Positions 17,275-25,940 of a stretch of 64,000 bases of DNA are shown here, piece after piece. The stretch lies in NCBI RefSeq assembly GCF_001611675.1, contig NZ_CP014766.1:3410001-3474000 (forward strand), read 5' to 3'. Each line of letters begins with the position of its first letter. Within the stretch, counting starts at the first letter, position 1. Below the pieces are notes generated by a model. The model saw only the letters and a list, made by a program, of their open reading frames with translations, did no database searches and was not told the DNA's origin. The stretch is from Pontibacter akesuensis (GTDB lineage Bacteria; Bacteroidota; Bacteroidia; Cytophagales; Hymenobacteraceae). Both the position numbers and the translations under genes were made by a program.

Positions 17275-17351
17275 ACGTTATCGTGTTCGATAGTGGCAAT
17301 CCAGGGCACAGACAGGCCTAAAATCAAAGCAATTGTATATTGCATTGAACC

Positions 17352-18134
17352 CTATACCACTCCAGATTTGACAGCAAAGGAAATCAGTGCGGGCGTGGTT
17401 CTACAACCCGTTTTGTGCAGGATGTTCCTGCGGTGCGTCTGTACCGTGCTCTTGCTTATAAAAAGCTGTTTGCCAATTTCTTCGCTATTGTAGCCTTGGG
17501 TGAGTAGTAGAAGTATGGTCCTTTCCCTTGCGGAAAGCAAAGAGTGGGCGGGAAGACGCATTTTTTCAACAGGAACGTCAGTGTATGAGGGCTCCCCGTT
17601 GAGGCCGATGAAGGAAAGCACGGGAGCACCGTCCCGCTTGAGATGAGAAATGTCCGTGTGGGTGCCCAAGGTGCGCAAAACATGCCCCTGCTCATCGAAC
17701 TGTATGGTAATCACCTGTTGCAGAACACGGATGTACTCGCCGTTCTTCTTCCTGATGCGGTAGTCATAGCGGACCTTGTAGTTGGGTATTTGCTCCAGCG
17801 TCAAGCCGGAAAAGAAATCACCCACTTTTTTCTCACAGGACAGAAACCAGGGCTGATCCTCGGGATGTATGCTGTTCATGATAAAGGCAACGTCTACCTC
17901 CTCTGGCGCATAACCCAGCACTGAAGAGACCTCCGCGCTCACCAGCTCAAAAGCAAAGGCTTTAACGTTGAGTATAAAGTAGTAGAACTCCCCCACCTGA
18001 AAAAAGGAAAGAAGCCTCCTGTGCAGCTCAAGCTCTAACCTGAAGTCCACTGCAGTAACGACTCTTCCAACCCCGTTTCTTTCAGATATTACTTTCCAGA
18101 TTCTTTGCGCTTGTTCATCTATAACTGGTTTCAT
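17352..18134 (-). CDS. PAS-LuxR transcriptional regulator
   Basis: 260 aa. The middle is a PAS fold of the PAS_3 type: YYFILNVKAFAFELVSAEVS, the helix SVLGYAPEEVD, IHPEDQPWF, the strands VRYDYRIRKKNGEYIRVLQQ, and the closing LGTHTDISHLKRD. The C-terminal 60 residues are a LuxR/GerE helix-turn-helix (LLSARERTILLLLTQGYNSE, EIGKQLFISKSTVQTHRRNI, LHKTGC). It is probably a one-component, cytosolic sensor-regulator; there is no receiver domain or membrane segment. It is convergent with the STAS-like triplet. Its upstream region is the long AT-rich spacer to 19065. Signal and targets are unknown. Confidence 0.88.
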   Translation of the reverse strand: MKPVIDEQAQRIWKVISERNGVGRVVTAVDFRLELELHRRLLSFFQVGEFYYFILNVKAFAFELVSAEVSSVLGYAPEEVDVAFIMNSIHPEDQPWFLSCEKKVGDFFSGLTLEQIPNYKVRYDYRIRKKNGEYIRVLQQVITIQFDEQGHVLRTLGTHTDISHLKRDGAPVLSFIGLNGEPSYTDVPVEKMRLPAHSLLSARERTILLLLTQGYNSEEIGKQLFISKSTVQTHRRNILHKTGCRTTPALISFAVKSGVV

Positions 18135-19065
18135 TGTCTGTTAGGCTTTAGGTGCAATCCATCCGTCTCTTTTGGTATGCTTGCTGCAAGTGTATAAATA
18201 TAGTGGTAACCAGGAAGTTGACAAAAGCATCCACGGTTGTTTTGAAAAAAAGACTCTTGTACAACGCCCATTCTTACAGTTCTTGCCCAGGAGAAGTTGA
18301 GCTCTTGCTTTGGGGGTACCATGGCAGTTTCATGTTACCCTTTTGAAAAGGAGTGGTTGTGCTATGCTATATAGATTGAGTTCTTACTATAGGGAAAGCA
18401 ACCTGCCAATGCAGCAGATAAGAGGAGCTATGGCAGAATAGCCCCAAAGCACTTCTATCCAAAATTATTGTTTTGGAAAACGGCAGAGTCTTTTAAGACG
18501 AAGAGTTTCCTTTTCCGATTTTCTATTCTTATTTAAGCTGCTCACTGCTACTGTATCTGCCGGCTTCCACTCCTGAAAAACCTCTGTTTTCTGGGTTAAG
18601 CTTAAGATGAGACTTCATTGGGCTATGAACCAATATTTCTTAATGACTCCTAGTTTTCAAAAAACAGAAGAATCAGTTCAAGCTTCATCTACATAAAACT
18701 AGCTACTGATAAAAAATACTCATTAGTAGGTATTTTTTATCAGTAGCTACCCTGTTAAGTTTACAGGATATTTCAAATATATATTTGATTATTTATATAT
18801 TTTATTCGGATGCGTACCCATCAGCTTTAAGGTCATGTAGCCAATCTTTTCCTTTACACTGGATCGGTTCGTTCTTTTGGCAAGTTCCTATTAGTGTCTC
18901 TCTAATTCCGCTGTTGCGCGGGAGACACCAAACCGGATTATTGCACTTGGGGCTTAAAGGCCATTTGGGATGCTTTATCACCTAAAGGTGCGCCTAAAAA
19001 TGCGGTCTGAATATGCTGTTTTCAAAGTGCTTAATAAAGTGATATTCAAATTTTTACCATGCAAT
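18135..19065. other. Long AT-rich intergenic region
   Basis: About 930 bases between the PAS-LuxR start and the T9SS cargo gene. Short open frames have no protein-like character. The one notable structure is the 20-bp perfect inverted repeat at 18700-18749. The lower GC suggests acquired or relaxed DNA. Confidence 0.5.
18700..18749. repeat. Perfect 20-bp inverted repeat with 10-base loop
   Basis: The left arm 18700-18719 (TAGCTACTGATAAAAAATAC) has its exact reverse complement at 18730-18749. In RNA it would make a very stable hairpin with an internal A/T tract. It lies 570 bases from either gene and could be a bidirectional terminator, a protein-binding palindrome or the remnant of a mobile element. 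Confidence 0.75.
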
Positions 19066-19590
19066 ATGAAACACAAAAAAACAATGCTATGCACCATGCT
19101 CTTGGTGGGTTTCGGCCTGTTGCGAGTCAATGCACAGGTGGCTGTGCCCGCCTCGGGCGGAGAGGGCTCGGGAAACGGGGGAGCAGTCAGCTATTCCGTA
19201 GGCCAGGTTTTCTTTAGCAGCCACGCCGGAGAAGCCGGTTCGGTGAGTGAGGGTGTTCAGGCCGCCTATGAGATAACAGTAATCTCGGGCAAAATAACCG
19301 ATAGCACAGAGTTGCTGGCCGCTGGTACAGGATTTTCAGCCATTTTGCCAGATCTCTATGCTTACCCGAATCCAACCACGGATGTCCTGACGCTCCGAAT
19401 TGGCAACTATCAAGAGAACGAGGAAGCAAGCTACCAGCTCACAGATGCACGAGGCAGGGTTTTAGAGAGCAAAAGCATAGTGGGCAGTTTAACCAACATA
19501 TCCATGATAAACATGGCACGCGAGGCTTATTTCCTAAGAGTCATACACGGCAACCGGTCAGTTAAAACATTCAAGATTATCAAACACTAG
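19066..19590 (+). CDS. Secreted protein with T9SS type A sorting domain
   Basis: 174 aa from ATG 19066 (upstream in-frame starts at 18970 and 19000 would lack a signal peptide at the N-terminus). The signal peptide MLCTMLLVGFGLLRVNAQ is followed by a Gly-rich segment with SYSVGQVFF and GVQAAYEI, a pattern frequent in short Bacteroidota surface proteins. The last 75 residues form a type A C-terminal sorting domain: LYAYPNPTTDVLTLRI, YQLTDARGRVL, and YFLRVIHGNRSVKTFKIIK. It would cross the outer membrane by the type IX secretion system. It is only 4 bases ahead of the collagen-like gene, so the two are surely co-transcribed and may act together on the cell surface. Confidence 0.85.
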   Translation: MKHKKTMLCTMLLVGFGLLRVNAQVAVPASGGEGSGNGGAVSYSVGQVFFSSHAGEAGSVSEGVQAAYEITVISGKITDSTELLAAGTGFSAILPDLYAYPNPTTDVLTLRIGNYQENEEASYQLTDARGRVLESKSIVGSLTNISMINMAREAYFLRVIHGNRSVKTFKIIKH

Positions 19591-19594
19591 ACAA

Positions 19595-21166
19595 ATGAAG
19601 AGAATATTTACACTTATAGCGGCATTGATGCTTTTCTCGGGCGCCTATGCGCAGGCCCCTGAGAAGATGAGCTATCAGGCGGTGATCAGAAACAGCAGCA
19701 ATACCTTGGTGGCAAACCAGCCGATTGAGATGCAGATCAGCATCCTGCAGGGATCCCCAACGGGGTCCGCTGTTTACGTGGAGAACCAAACGCCCGTGAC
19801 CAACAGCAACGGTTTGGTCAGTATTGAGATAGGAGCCGGAACCAAGGTTTCAGGGGAGTTCACAGCGATTGATTGGGCAACCGGGCCGTTCTTTATCAAA
19901 ACCGTGAGCAATGTGCCCGGTACCCAGACGAAAGGGCCAAAAGGGACAACCAGTAGCGGGGGTACGGTTACGGGTACCAGCCAGTTGATGAGCGTCCCCT
20001 ATGCTATGTATGCGAAGACATCGGGAAGTTCATTGCCTGGACCGGCTGGTCCACAGGGGGAGCAGGGCATCGCCGGGCCGACAGGTCCAGTGGGACCAGC
20101 CGGGGCCGTGGGACCTACAGGAGAACAGGGTATTGCAGGGCCGCAAGGACCTGCCGGACGTGACGGTGCCACAGGACCAGCCGGTCCTCAGGGGGAGCAG
20201 GGCCTAATCGGACCCAAGGGTGACCAGGGCGTGGCCGGGGCACAAGGAGAACAGGGTATTGCGGGTCCAACGGGGCCAACAGGCGCAAAAGGTGAGCAAG
20301 GGGAGCAGGGTGTCGCCGGGCCGACAGGTCCAGTGGGACCAGCCGGGGCCGTGGGACCTACAGGAGAACAGGGTATTGCAGGGCCGCAAGGACCTGCCGG
20401 ACGTGACGGTGCCACAGGACCAGCCGGTCCTCAGGGGGAGCAGGGCCTAATCGGACCCAAGGGTGACCAGGGCGTGGCCGGGGCACAAGGAGAACAGGGT
20501 ATTGCGGGTCCAACGGGGCCAACAGGCGCAAAAGGTGAGCAAGGGGAGCAGGGTGTCGCCGGGCCGACAGGTCCAGTGGGACCAGCCGGGGCCGTGGGAC
20601 CTACAGGAGAACAGGGTATTGCAGGGCCGCAAGGACCTGCCGGACGTGACGGTGCCACAGGACCAGCCGGTCCTCAGGGGGAGCAGGGCCCACAAGGCGA
20701 AAAGGGGTTAGATGCGGGCACAAGAACCGCGTTCCTCAGAGATCAGAGACAATCTGCACAACACGGAGGAAGCGCTGTATTGAATCAGTGGAATACAAGA
20801 GCCTTGAATATACTGGAAGGGGACAACAGCTTTGTAGAACTTTCAAATAACCGCTTCATCCTTCAGCCTGGAAAGTACACGATTGAAATTATGGCTCCGG
20901 CTTACGCAACCGCTGCTCACCAAGCTAAGCTTAAGGATATCAATACAGGTGCCGATGTTCTGATAGGAACAACTGGCTTTTCACACCCTTCCGCCCCTGC
21001 CATAAGTCACTCCTTCATTCAGGGTATACTCACTGTTTCCACCCCGACCACTTATGAGGTGCAGCATCGTGCTGGGGTAGAGCGGCTTTTCAGCGGCTTA
21101 GGGCAGGCAGCTAATTTTGGAACTGTAGAGATCTATACCCAAATAAAGATCATGAAGGTTGAGTAA
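19595..21166 (+). CDS. Collagen-like triple-helix surface protein
   Basis: 523 aa. The signal peptide ends at YAQ (residue 20). The N-terminal domain (about 21-130: MSYQAVIRNSSNTLVANQPI, IDWATGPFFIKT) is a common Bacteroidota module found before collagen repeats or other stalks. Residues about 148-375 are uninterrupted Gly-X-Y triplets (GPAGPQGEQGIAGPTGPVGP pattern) able to form a collagen-type triple helix. The C-terminal 145 residues (from RTAFLRDQRQSAQHGG) look like a C1q/TNF-like beta-sandwich head, which would drive trimerisation. The triplet region contains 243-bp direct repeats identical at DNA level. The protein has no T9SS sorting domain of its own, though its upstream partner does. 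Likely a surface fibre or adhesin. Confidence 0.85.
   Translation: MKRIFTLIAALMLFSGAYAQAPEKMSYQAVIRNSSNTLVANQPIEMQISILQGSPTGSAVYVENQTPVTNSNGLVSIEIGAGTKVSGEFTAIDWATGPFFIKTVSNVPGTQTKGPKGTTSSGGTVTGTSQLMSVPYAMYAKTSGSSLPGPAGPQGEQGIAGPTGPVGPAGAVGPTGEQGIAGPQGPAGRDGATGPAGPQGEQGLIGPKGDQGVAGAQGEQGIAGPTGPTGAKGEQGEQGVAGPTGPVGPAGAVGPTGEQGIAGPQGPAGRDGATGPAGPQGEQGLIGPKGDQGVAGAQGEQGIAGPTGPTGAKGEQGEQGVAGPTGPVGPAGAVGPTGEQGIAGPQGPAGRDGATGPAGPQGEQGPQGEKGLDAGTRTAFLRDQRQSAQHGGSAVLNQWNTRALNILEGDNSFVELSNNRFILQPGKYTIEIMAPAYATAAHQAKLKDINTGADVLIGTTGFSHPSAPAISHSFIQGILTVSTPTTYEVQHRAGVERLFSGLGQAANFGTVEIYTQIKIMKVE
20071..20690 (+). repeat. 243-bp tandem direct repeats in the collagen-like gene
   Basis: Unit 1 is 20071-20313, unit 2 is 20314-20556, and a partial unit 3 is 20557-20690 (134 bp). 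By eye, units 1 and 2 are identical and unit 3 is identical up to where it stops. The period is 81 codons (27 Gly-X-Y triplets), so changes in copy number keep the frame. Third-position identity shows the expansion is recent. Confidence 0.9.
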
Positions 21167-21176
21167 TTTTTGAATG

Positions 21177-21225
21177 TTTGCCCTGCTTCATCGTTCAGAG
21201 AAACGACCTTGTGAAGCGGGGCAAA
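21177..21225 (+). terminator. Hairpin after the collagen-like gene
   Basis: The 14-base arms 21177-21190 (TTTGCCCTGCTTCA) and 21212-21225 pair with a single G-U. There is no T-run. It begins 10 bases after the stop codon. Confidence 0.6.
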
Positions 21226-21901
21226 CACTTAACGTTATGGCACAGTGGCTTCCAGAGTTGTTGCGCTGGCAAGTATGCAGCATACCTTATCCGAGCACAC
21301 CTTTTACCGGCAGAGTACGCCTTTATCCATTGCGCTAGTTCGGAACTTCTGTTTTAGCGGTACAGGTTTGGGAAGTCAGCCAGATGTTTGCCTGCCAATG
21401 TAGTGCGTGACGCTTCGTGGCCTTAGCTTATCCGGGGGTGTCCATGTTTAGATATTCTGTCAGATCATAATTGTTACCCATCATCAGCGCAATACTTGCC
21501 GGAATACGTGATGAAGCAGGGGTTGAAGGGTGATGTTGCTTTATATTATCTATTTCAAGGGTTTGGAAAGAGGGCATCCTCAAAAAGACTGTTAATCAGA
21601 AAGTAGATTTGGACCTGTTCCCTCACTATCAATGAGCTGGAAAACAGCTTCCGCTTTTATACTTGTAGTAAACAGCCTGTACCTACAAGAGCTCCCATGA
21701 TCTTAGAAGAAGGAATTTTTGGTGTTATATTAATCTAGATTATTAATGTAATAATTCAAAAATACCCAGAAGTAGGTATAGGTTTATTCACATGGCTCTA
21801 GCTAAATTGCCATTATTTCAATGTATAATTATTATCTTGAGGAGCTACTTTATTAGTCAGATTGGCTTGCTTAATTGAATCACTTTGCAAACAATAACTT
21901 T
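21226..21901. other. Intergenic, no gene seen
   Basis: About 675 bases, becoming AT-rich before the lipoprotein gene. No consensus promoter, repeat or plausible frame was recognised. Confidence 0.4.
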
Positions 21902-24067
21902 ATGCCAGTAACTATACGAAAGCAGGCAAGACTTAAGTATATACCTATACTACTTCTAGTATTTACTGTTCTTTTCTGCAAAGGGCCCGAGCCCGAGCCT
22001 AGTCCTAATCCAACCCCGGCTTCCGGTATAATTGACAAGGTAGCGTTGCAAACCGGAGAAATACTGCTCCATGGGTCAACCCCGGAGTTGATCATGGCGC
22101 CTAATGAACAGACTTCTGTTACCATTAGTCAAATGAGCTTAAACTCAATTGATTCTTCTCCTAAAAACATTGCGTTGAACAGCTCTGACCCCAACGTGGT
22201 AACGGTAACGTCAGAGGGAAAAGTCAAAGCTGTTTCTAACGGCAGTGCTTTTATTGTTGGAAGTGACAAGGAAGGAAACAAAGCGGTATTTTCAGTAACA
22301 GTACGCACCAATGACCTCCCTGCCTTGACAGAACCTGTATTTAGTAACTTTGATAAGCCTATCTTGATTGTAAATATGGAAAAGGCTGAATCTGTAAAAC
22401 CAATTATCCTAAACCGGTTAGGTCAGCCTTTGCAAGTACCGTATTCCTTAGGCTTCCAGTCCGGCAACACAAGTAAAGACGTAGCAGAAAATAGTCCTCC
22501 CAATTACCCTCAGGAGGGCATTTACAATCTAGCGGTTAAGGCGGGAGATAAGGAGTTGGTGGGAAATACACCCGTAATTTTATATACCCCAAGCAAGTCC
22601 TCTTTAGCAGAAATAAAGCCTAGAATGATAGGAGCTAGTTTGGAGTGGGGCAGGTATCCTAGTCATTTCAATAGGAATGGGCTGCAATCGCAACCGGTCA
22701 GAGGATTAGTCTACCGTTTAATTCCTAAGACATCAAATGGCAGAGTAGAGTTGTTACTAAACATTTCAGAAGAGGATGTCACTGTTGAAACAGAAGACAA
22801 TACTGTTATCTCAGCCAATGGCTCCACTATTACGTCAGTAAAAGCAGGGATAGGAAAATGGCGGGTGAAGCAGGAAGACTATATTGGTCCTTGGAAAAAT
22901 AGTCAGGTTTTCTATGATTTCTCTGGAGACTGGATTTGCAGCAATAATAAAAAGGGCTTCAGCATCCATATGGAGGTTCCTGAGGTAGTTGGTAGAATTT
23001 ACCACAGAGGTGTTCAGGGTAACTATACAGCTTTTTTTCAACTCTATGAATTATGGGCGAATTGGTACATCCAGCGGGATTTAGCGAAGGCCCAATTCGT
23101 GAACCTGGTAACAAAAGAGGTCTCCAAAATTTCTAATGCTAAGATAGGTCCACTCTCAGCTTGTACCATCTGCTCTTATCCGACCGAACTTCAAAGACAG
23201 GGATGGTCTTACGGTGAACTGCACACGAGTTATGATAATACGCGGGGGGTGTTAACCTACATCAATGATGATGAATTCATGATGGCGGATGGGACGTTGA
23301 ATGGACCCATATTCAAAAGGGGGAAAGTTGATTTGGCAAACCCCACAAATGTACCTACCTCAGTTGTAACAACCACCCCTGCCAGCATTGATGCCGTCTC
23401 TGCAGTCTTGGGAGGTACTGTAAGTGGATCTCCTGAGATTGTAGAAAGAGGGATTATCATTGATACAACTCCAAACCTTACTGTGGAGAGAAGAAACACG
23501 TTTCAAGAAGGTGCCGGAAACGGGGAGTTTGTAACAAAGGTTTCTGGATTTTCAGCGGATACCAGGTATTATGTCAATGCTTATGCTAAATCAGCAACAG
23601 GTGTAATTACATACGGTAATGAGTTAAGTTTTAAAACTACTGGTACGGGACCCGGTACTGGTGCTGGACCCGGTGCTGGAACCGGACCAGGTACCGGAAC
23701 TGGTACATCCAAGGAAATCATAGTTGACACAGAGCTGAAAGGTGAGGCATACGAAAAGGTGGGTTTCTCCTTTACGCTTCCTGCCGGCGTCAAGACGATG
23801 GAGATAAGGACAGTTGAAAGTGCGACTGCCTACTGGAACACCGCGGACCTGTTTGTAAGAAAAGGTTCTGCCCCCGTTGTAGCAGGCCCGAAGCCGCCCA
23901 CCTGGACCCCTGCCTATTCTTGGACGGCTGACTGTCATAGCACCGAACCTAACAGGTCTGAGGAAGTTTGCCCTTTCACGAACCCCGGAGCCGGCACCTG
24001 GTACGTAACGCTTTACGGGTATAATACTTATTTCCGTTCTCGTGTGATAATTACAATCACGAAGTGA
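21902..24067 (+). CDS. Large surface protein with BIG2-like, Fn3-like and C-terminal PPC-like domains
   Basis: 721 aa from ATG 21902 (a TTG start at 21875 is less likely). The hydrophobic signal ends in VLFCKGPEPEPSP, so Cys is probably lipidated although the lipobox is atypical. Next come a bacterial Ig-like (BIG2) segment with SSDPNVVTVTSEGKVKAVSN, a central region of about 280 residues that I do not recognise, and an Fn3-like domain (SADTRYYVNAYAKSATG). A Gly-Pro-Thr hinge (GTGPGTGAGPGAGTG) leads to a C-terminal beta domain like the pre-peptidase PPC fold (GFSFTLPAGVKTMEIRTVES, AGTWYVTLYGY). It is AT-richer than the housekeeping genes here. Likely exposed on the cell surface; activity unknown. 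Confidence 0.7.
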   Translation: MPVTIRKQARLKYIPILLLVFTVLFCKGPEPEPSPNPTPASGIIDKVALQTGEILLHGSTPELIMAPNEQTSVTISQMSLNSIDSSPKNIALNSSDPNVVTVTSEGKVKAVSNGSAFIVGSDKEGNKAVFSVTVRTNDLPALTEPVFSNFDKPILIVNMEKAESVKPIILNRLGQPLQVPYSLGFQSGNTSKDVAENSPPNYPQEGIYNLAVKAGDKELVGNTPVILYTPSKSSLAEIKPRMIGASLEWGRYPSHFNRNGLQSQPVRGLVYRLIPKTSNGRVELLLNISEEDVTVETEDNTVISANGSTITSVKAGIGKWRVKQEDYIGPWKNSQVFYDFSGDWICSNNKKGFSIHMEVPEVVGRIYHRGVQGNYTAFFQLYELWANWYIQRDLAKAQFVNLVTKEVSKISNAKIGPLSACTICSYPTELQRQGWSYGELHTSYDNTRGVLTYINDDEFMMADGTLNGPIFKRGKVDLANPTNVPTSVVTTTPASIDAVSAVLGGTVSGSPEIVERGIIIDTTPNLTVERRNTFQEGAGNGEFVTKVSGFSADTRYYVNAYAKSATGVITYGNELSFKTTGTGPGTGAGPGAGTGPGTGTGTSKEIIVDTELKGEAYEKVGFSFTLPAGVKTMEIRTVESATAYWNTADLFVRKGSAPVVAGPKPPTWTPAYSWTADCHSTEPNRSEEVCPFTNPGAGTWYVTLYGYNTYFRSRVIITITK

Positions 24068-24069
24068 TA

Positions 24070-24110
24070 ATTTCAGGCAGCGTAGGTTTATTACCTAGGC
24101 TGCCTGAAAT
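24070..24110 (+). terminator. Hairpin after the surface protein gene
   Basis: ATTTCAGGCAGC (24070-24081) pairs exactly with GCTGCCTGAAAT (24099-24110), with AGGT/ACCT pairing further inside the loop. It starts 3 bases after the stop. Confidence 0.65.
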
Positions 24111-24460
24111 GGGGCTAGGTAGAGCTGAAACCAAGGCATCACCAGAAGTGCAAGAAGTACTCGGATGCGGGTATACCGTACGGCTATATTGACTTTATAC
24201 ATTAGGACTTCTGGTACTGCTAGCAATGCGGTTTAAGTCGGTTGTGGACCAGTCAAAGGAAGGTATGTGTTCACTCAATTCTCCACCATTGAAAAGAAAG
24301 GAGGAGCCGGTACGCGTATAAGAAGTAACTATAAAAACAAGCTAAGAACTGCAAGTAGGGCTGGGTTTTAGGTTGTGGCATGGAAACAAGAAAACCTGTC
24401 ATGGAATAGGGCGCTTTCCCGAATGTGGCGGAACGGCAGCGGGACGAGAACCGGGGGTGA
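24111..24460. other. Intergenic, possibly decayed sequence
   Basis: No intact gene. A short Cys-rich stretch recalls a zinc-ribbon of a transposase, but too weakly to call. The following 24461-24899 is a recognisable gene remnant, so this stretch may be remnant DNA too. Confidence 0.35.
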
Positions 24461-24899
24461 TTAAAAGGGACGTCCACGCTGGGCGACCCGGACGGGGACG
24501 GGGACTACGATGTGCTGTATTCCTTCGGGGCCCGCTCCTTCAGCATCTGGCCAGGTATACGACAGCGGCGGCGAGGTCGGCAAACTCCTGGCGACGGCTT
24601 CCTTTTACCCCGACGACCGGAGCGACGACAAAGGAGCTGAGCCTGAAGGCGTAGCCGTGGGACGCGTAAACGACGGAACCATCGCTTTCGTGGGCGCTGA
24701 GCTGGCGGACGCCGTGCTGGTGTACGATGTGTCGAACCCGGGCAGGCCGGAGTTCCTGCAGGTACTGCGAACGGGCGATGCCCCGGAGGGAATAATTTTC
24801 ATACCGGCCGGTGAGGGCCCCGGCCAAAGGAGCCTGCTGGTGGTCAGATCCGAGAATGACGGGACAGTGAAGGTATTCGAGGCCGGCGCCATGAGGTAA
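24461..24899 (+). pseudogene. Remnant of a choice-of-anchor I / esterase-like phytase-type surface protein
   Basis: Two frames together give a fragment of the choice-of-anchor I family. The first (24461 to about 24550) reads STLGDPDGDGDYDVLYSFGA then RSFSIW. The second (about 24552-24899) reads VYDSGGEVGKLLATASFYPD, DRSDDKGAEPEGVAVGRVND, AFVGAELADAVLVYDVSNP and SLLVVRSENDGTVKVFEAG. The switch is a frameshift near 24548-24554. The family's proteins are several hundred residues long; the N-terminal propeller half and the C-terminus are missing here, and the first frame has a stop just upstream (24458-24460). The gene is therefore dead. The remaining piece still ends at a proper stop followed by a terminator. 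Confidence 0.7.
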
Positions 24900-24954
24900 C
24901 AGGGCGGGTAGGTAACACCATCTCAGAGCGTTGGTGCAGTCTAAAAGATGCTTT

Positions 24955-24995
24955 GCAGCGCCGCTTCGAGGTTTAGAGGCGGCGCTGCTTTTTTT
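24955..24995 (+). terminator. Intrinsic terminator after the pseudogene
   Basis: GCAGCGCCGC (24955-24964) pairs with GCGGCGCTGC (24979-24988), followed by seven T. Confidence 0.85.
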
Positions 24996-25117
24996 AGTGC
25001 CCTGTCAGTTTGAATTTCTGCAGAAAGGAGGACTGGAGGAACCTTGCCTGTAGTAGCTCCTGCTTCGGTGCCTGAAAGCAGTGCTGAAGAAATGATTGTT
25101 CCGGTTAAAGTTGATAT

Positions 25118-25161
25118 AAGAGCCGGTCCGTTTTGTAAAAAAAATTGTGCGGCTCTTTTTT
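25118..25161 (+). terminator. Intrinsic terminator in gene-poor region
   Basis: AAGAGCCG (25118-25125) pairs with CGGCTCTT (25150-25157), then a T-run. The loop of 24 bases is A-rich. Confidence 0.6.
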
Positions 25162-25440
25162 TGTATTTTCTACGGTAAGTGTAACAGCTTGTTTTGTTAG
25201 ATGACTCATACAATTTCTTTGCAACCGTTGAAGAGAGAGTAGCTGTAAAGAATATTTTAACAGTGAAGTTACAGCCCTTTACTTAATCATCAATTGGTCA
25301 TTTGAACCTCTCCAATACATGTGGTATGTAACTAAAGTCAATGAACTTTTTAAGACAATGTCTAACATTTATTAAAAAGTGCGTTTAAACTATTCTAAAC
25401 CACTCTTATGTTAACCTTAATAATCCAACGGACTCACAAG

Positions 25441-25474
25441 AAGCCTCTCTACGCTGCGTAGAGAGGCTTTTTTG
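25441..25474 (+). terminator. Very strong hairpin terminator in gene-poor region
   Basis: AAGCCTCTCTACG (25441-25453) and CGTAGAGAGGCTT (25457-25469) form a 13-bp perfect stem with loop CTG and a T-run. No gene precedes it within 500 bases. Confidence 0.8.
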
Positions 25475-25876
25475 CTTTACGGTGCTGCATTTAGAGCAGG
25501 CACTCGATACAACAGCCGACAAAGAGTGGCGCACGCCCAGATTCTCAAAATCCAAAAATAGATAACTGTCTGGCACGTAATGCGATGCACCTGGTGGTTT
25601 CCATCTTCGTTGCGGAAAGGCTGCGTGCAAGAACCTACTGCAGAACGATCCTCCATCACTCTGGCACGATCCTCACGCACATTTAAACTTCACTTTCATT
25701 TTTCGATGGGAAGGCTGGTGTGGGCAACGAGTTATTAAGACCTGCCTTGTTACCGCTACACGTTGCCATCCATAGGCATAGGTAGTGGTTTTTCTAATTA
25801 CGACAATCTGGTGTTAACCCTATGGACTAATTGAAATCGTATTATTAAAGTATTTAGAATAAATCTAAATTGTAAT

Positions 25877-25906
25877 TGTTTGAACCTCATTTCCTTTTAC
25901 CTTTGC
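25877..25906 (+). promoter_or_regulatory. Promoter of the Xus-like operon
   Basis: TTG 25877-25879, 19-base spacer, TACCTTTG 25899-25906: a full consensus match, 34 bases before the GTG start of the TonB receptor. No obvious Fur-type palindrome was seen over it. Confidence 0.75.
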
Positions 25907-25940
25907 AGTAGTTTGTAACTATTCTAAATAAGGAACAGGT

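Larger units (their letters stand above)
24996..25876. other. Gene-poor region with two strong terminators
   Basis: No credible gene. Two intrinsic terminators (25118-25161 and 25441-25474) imply that something short is or was transcribed here, for example a small RNA or remnants of lost genes. A frame near 25014-25115 has a protein-like stretch (LPVVAPASVPESSAEEMIVP) but no start or family. Confidence 0.4.

Noticed and set aside
24140..24260. Transposase zinc-ribbon remnant
   Set aside because: A few Cys residues in broken frames only; no IS ends or catalytic motifs.
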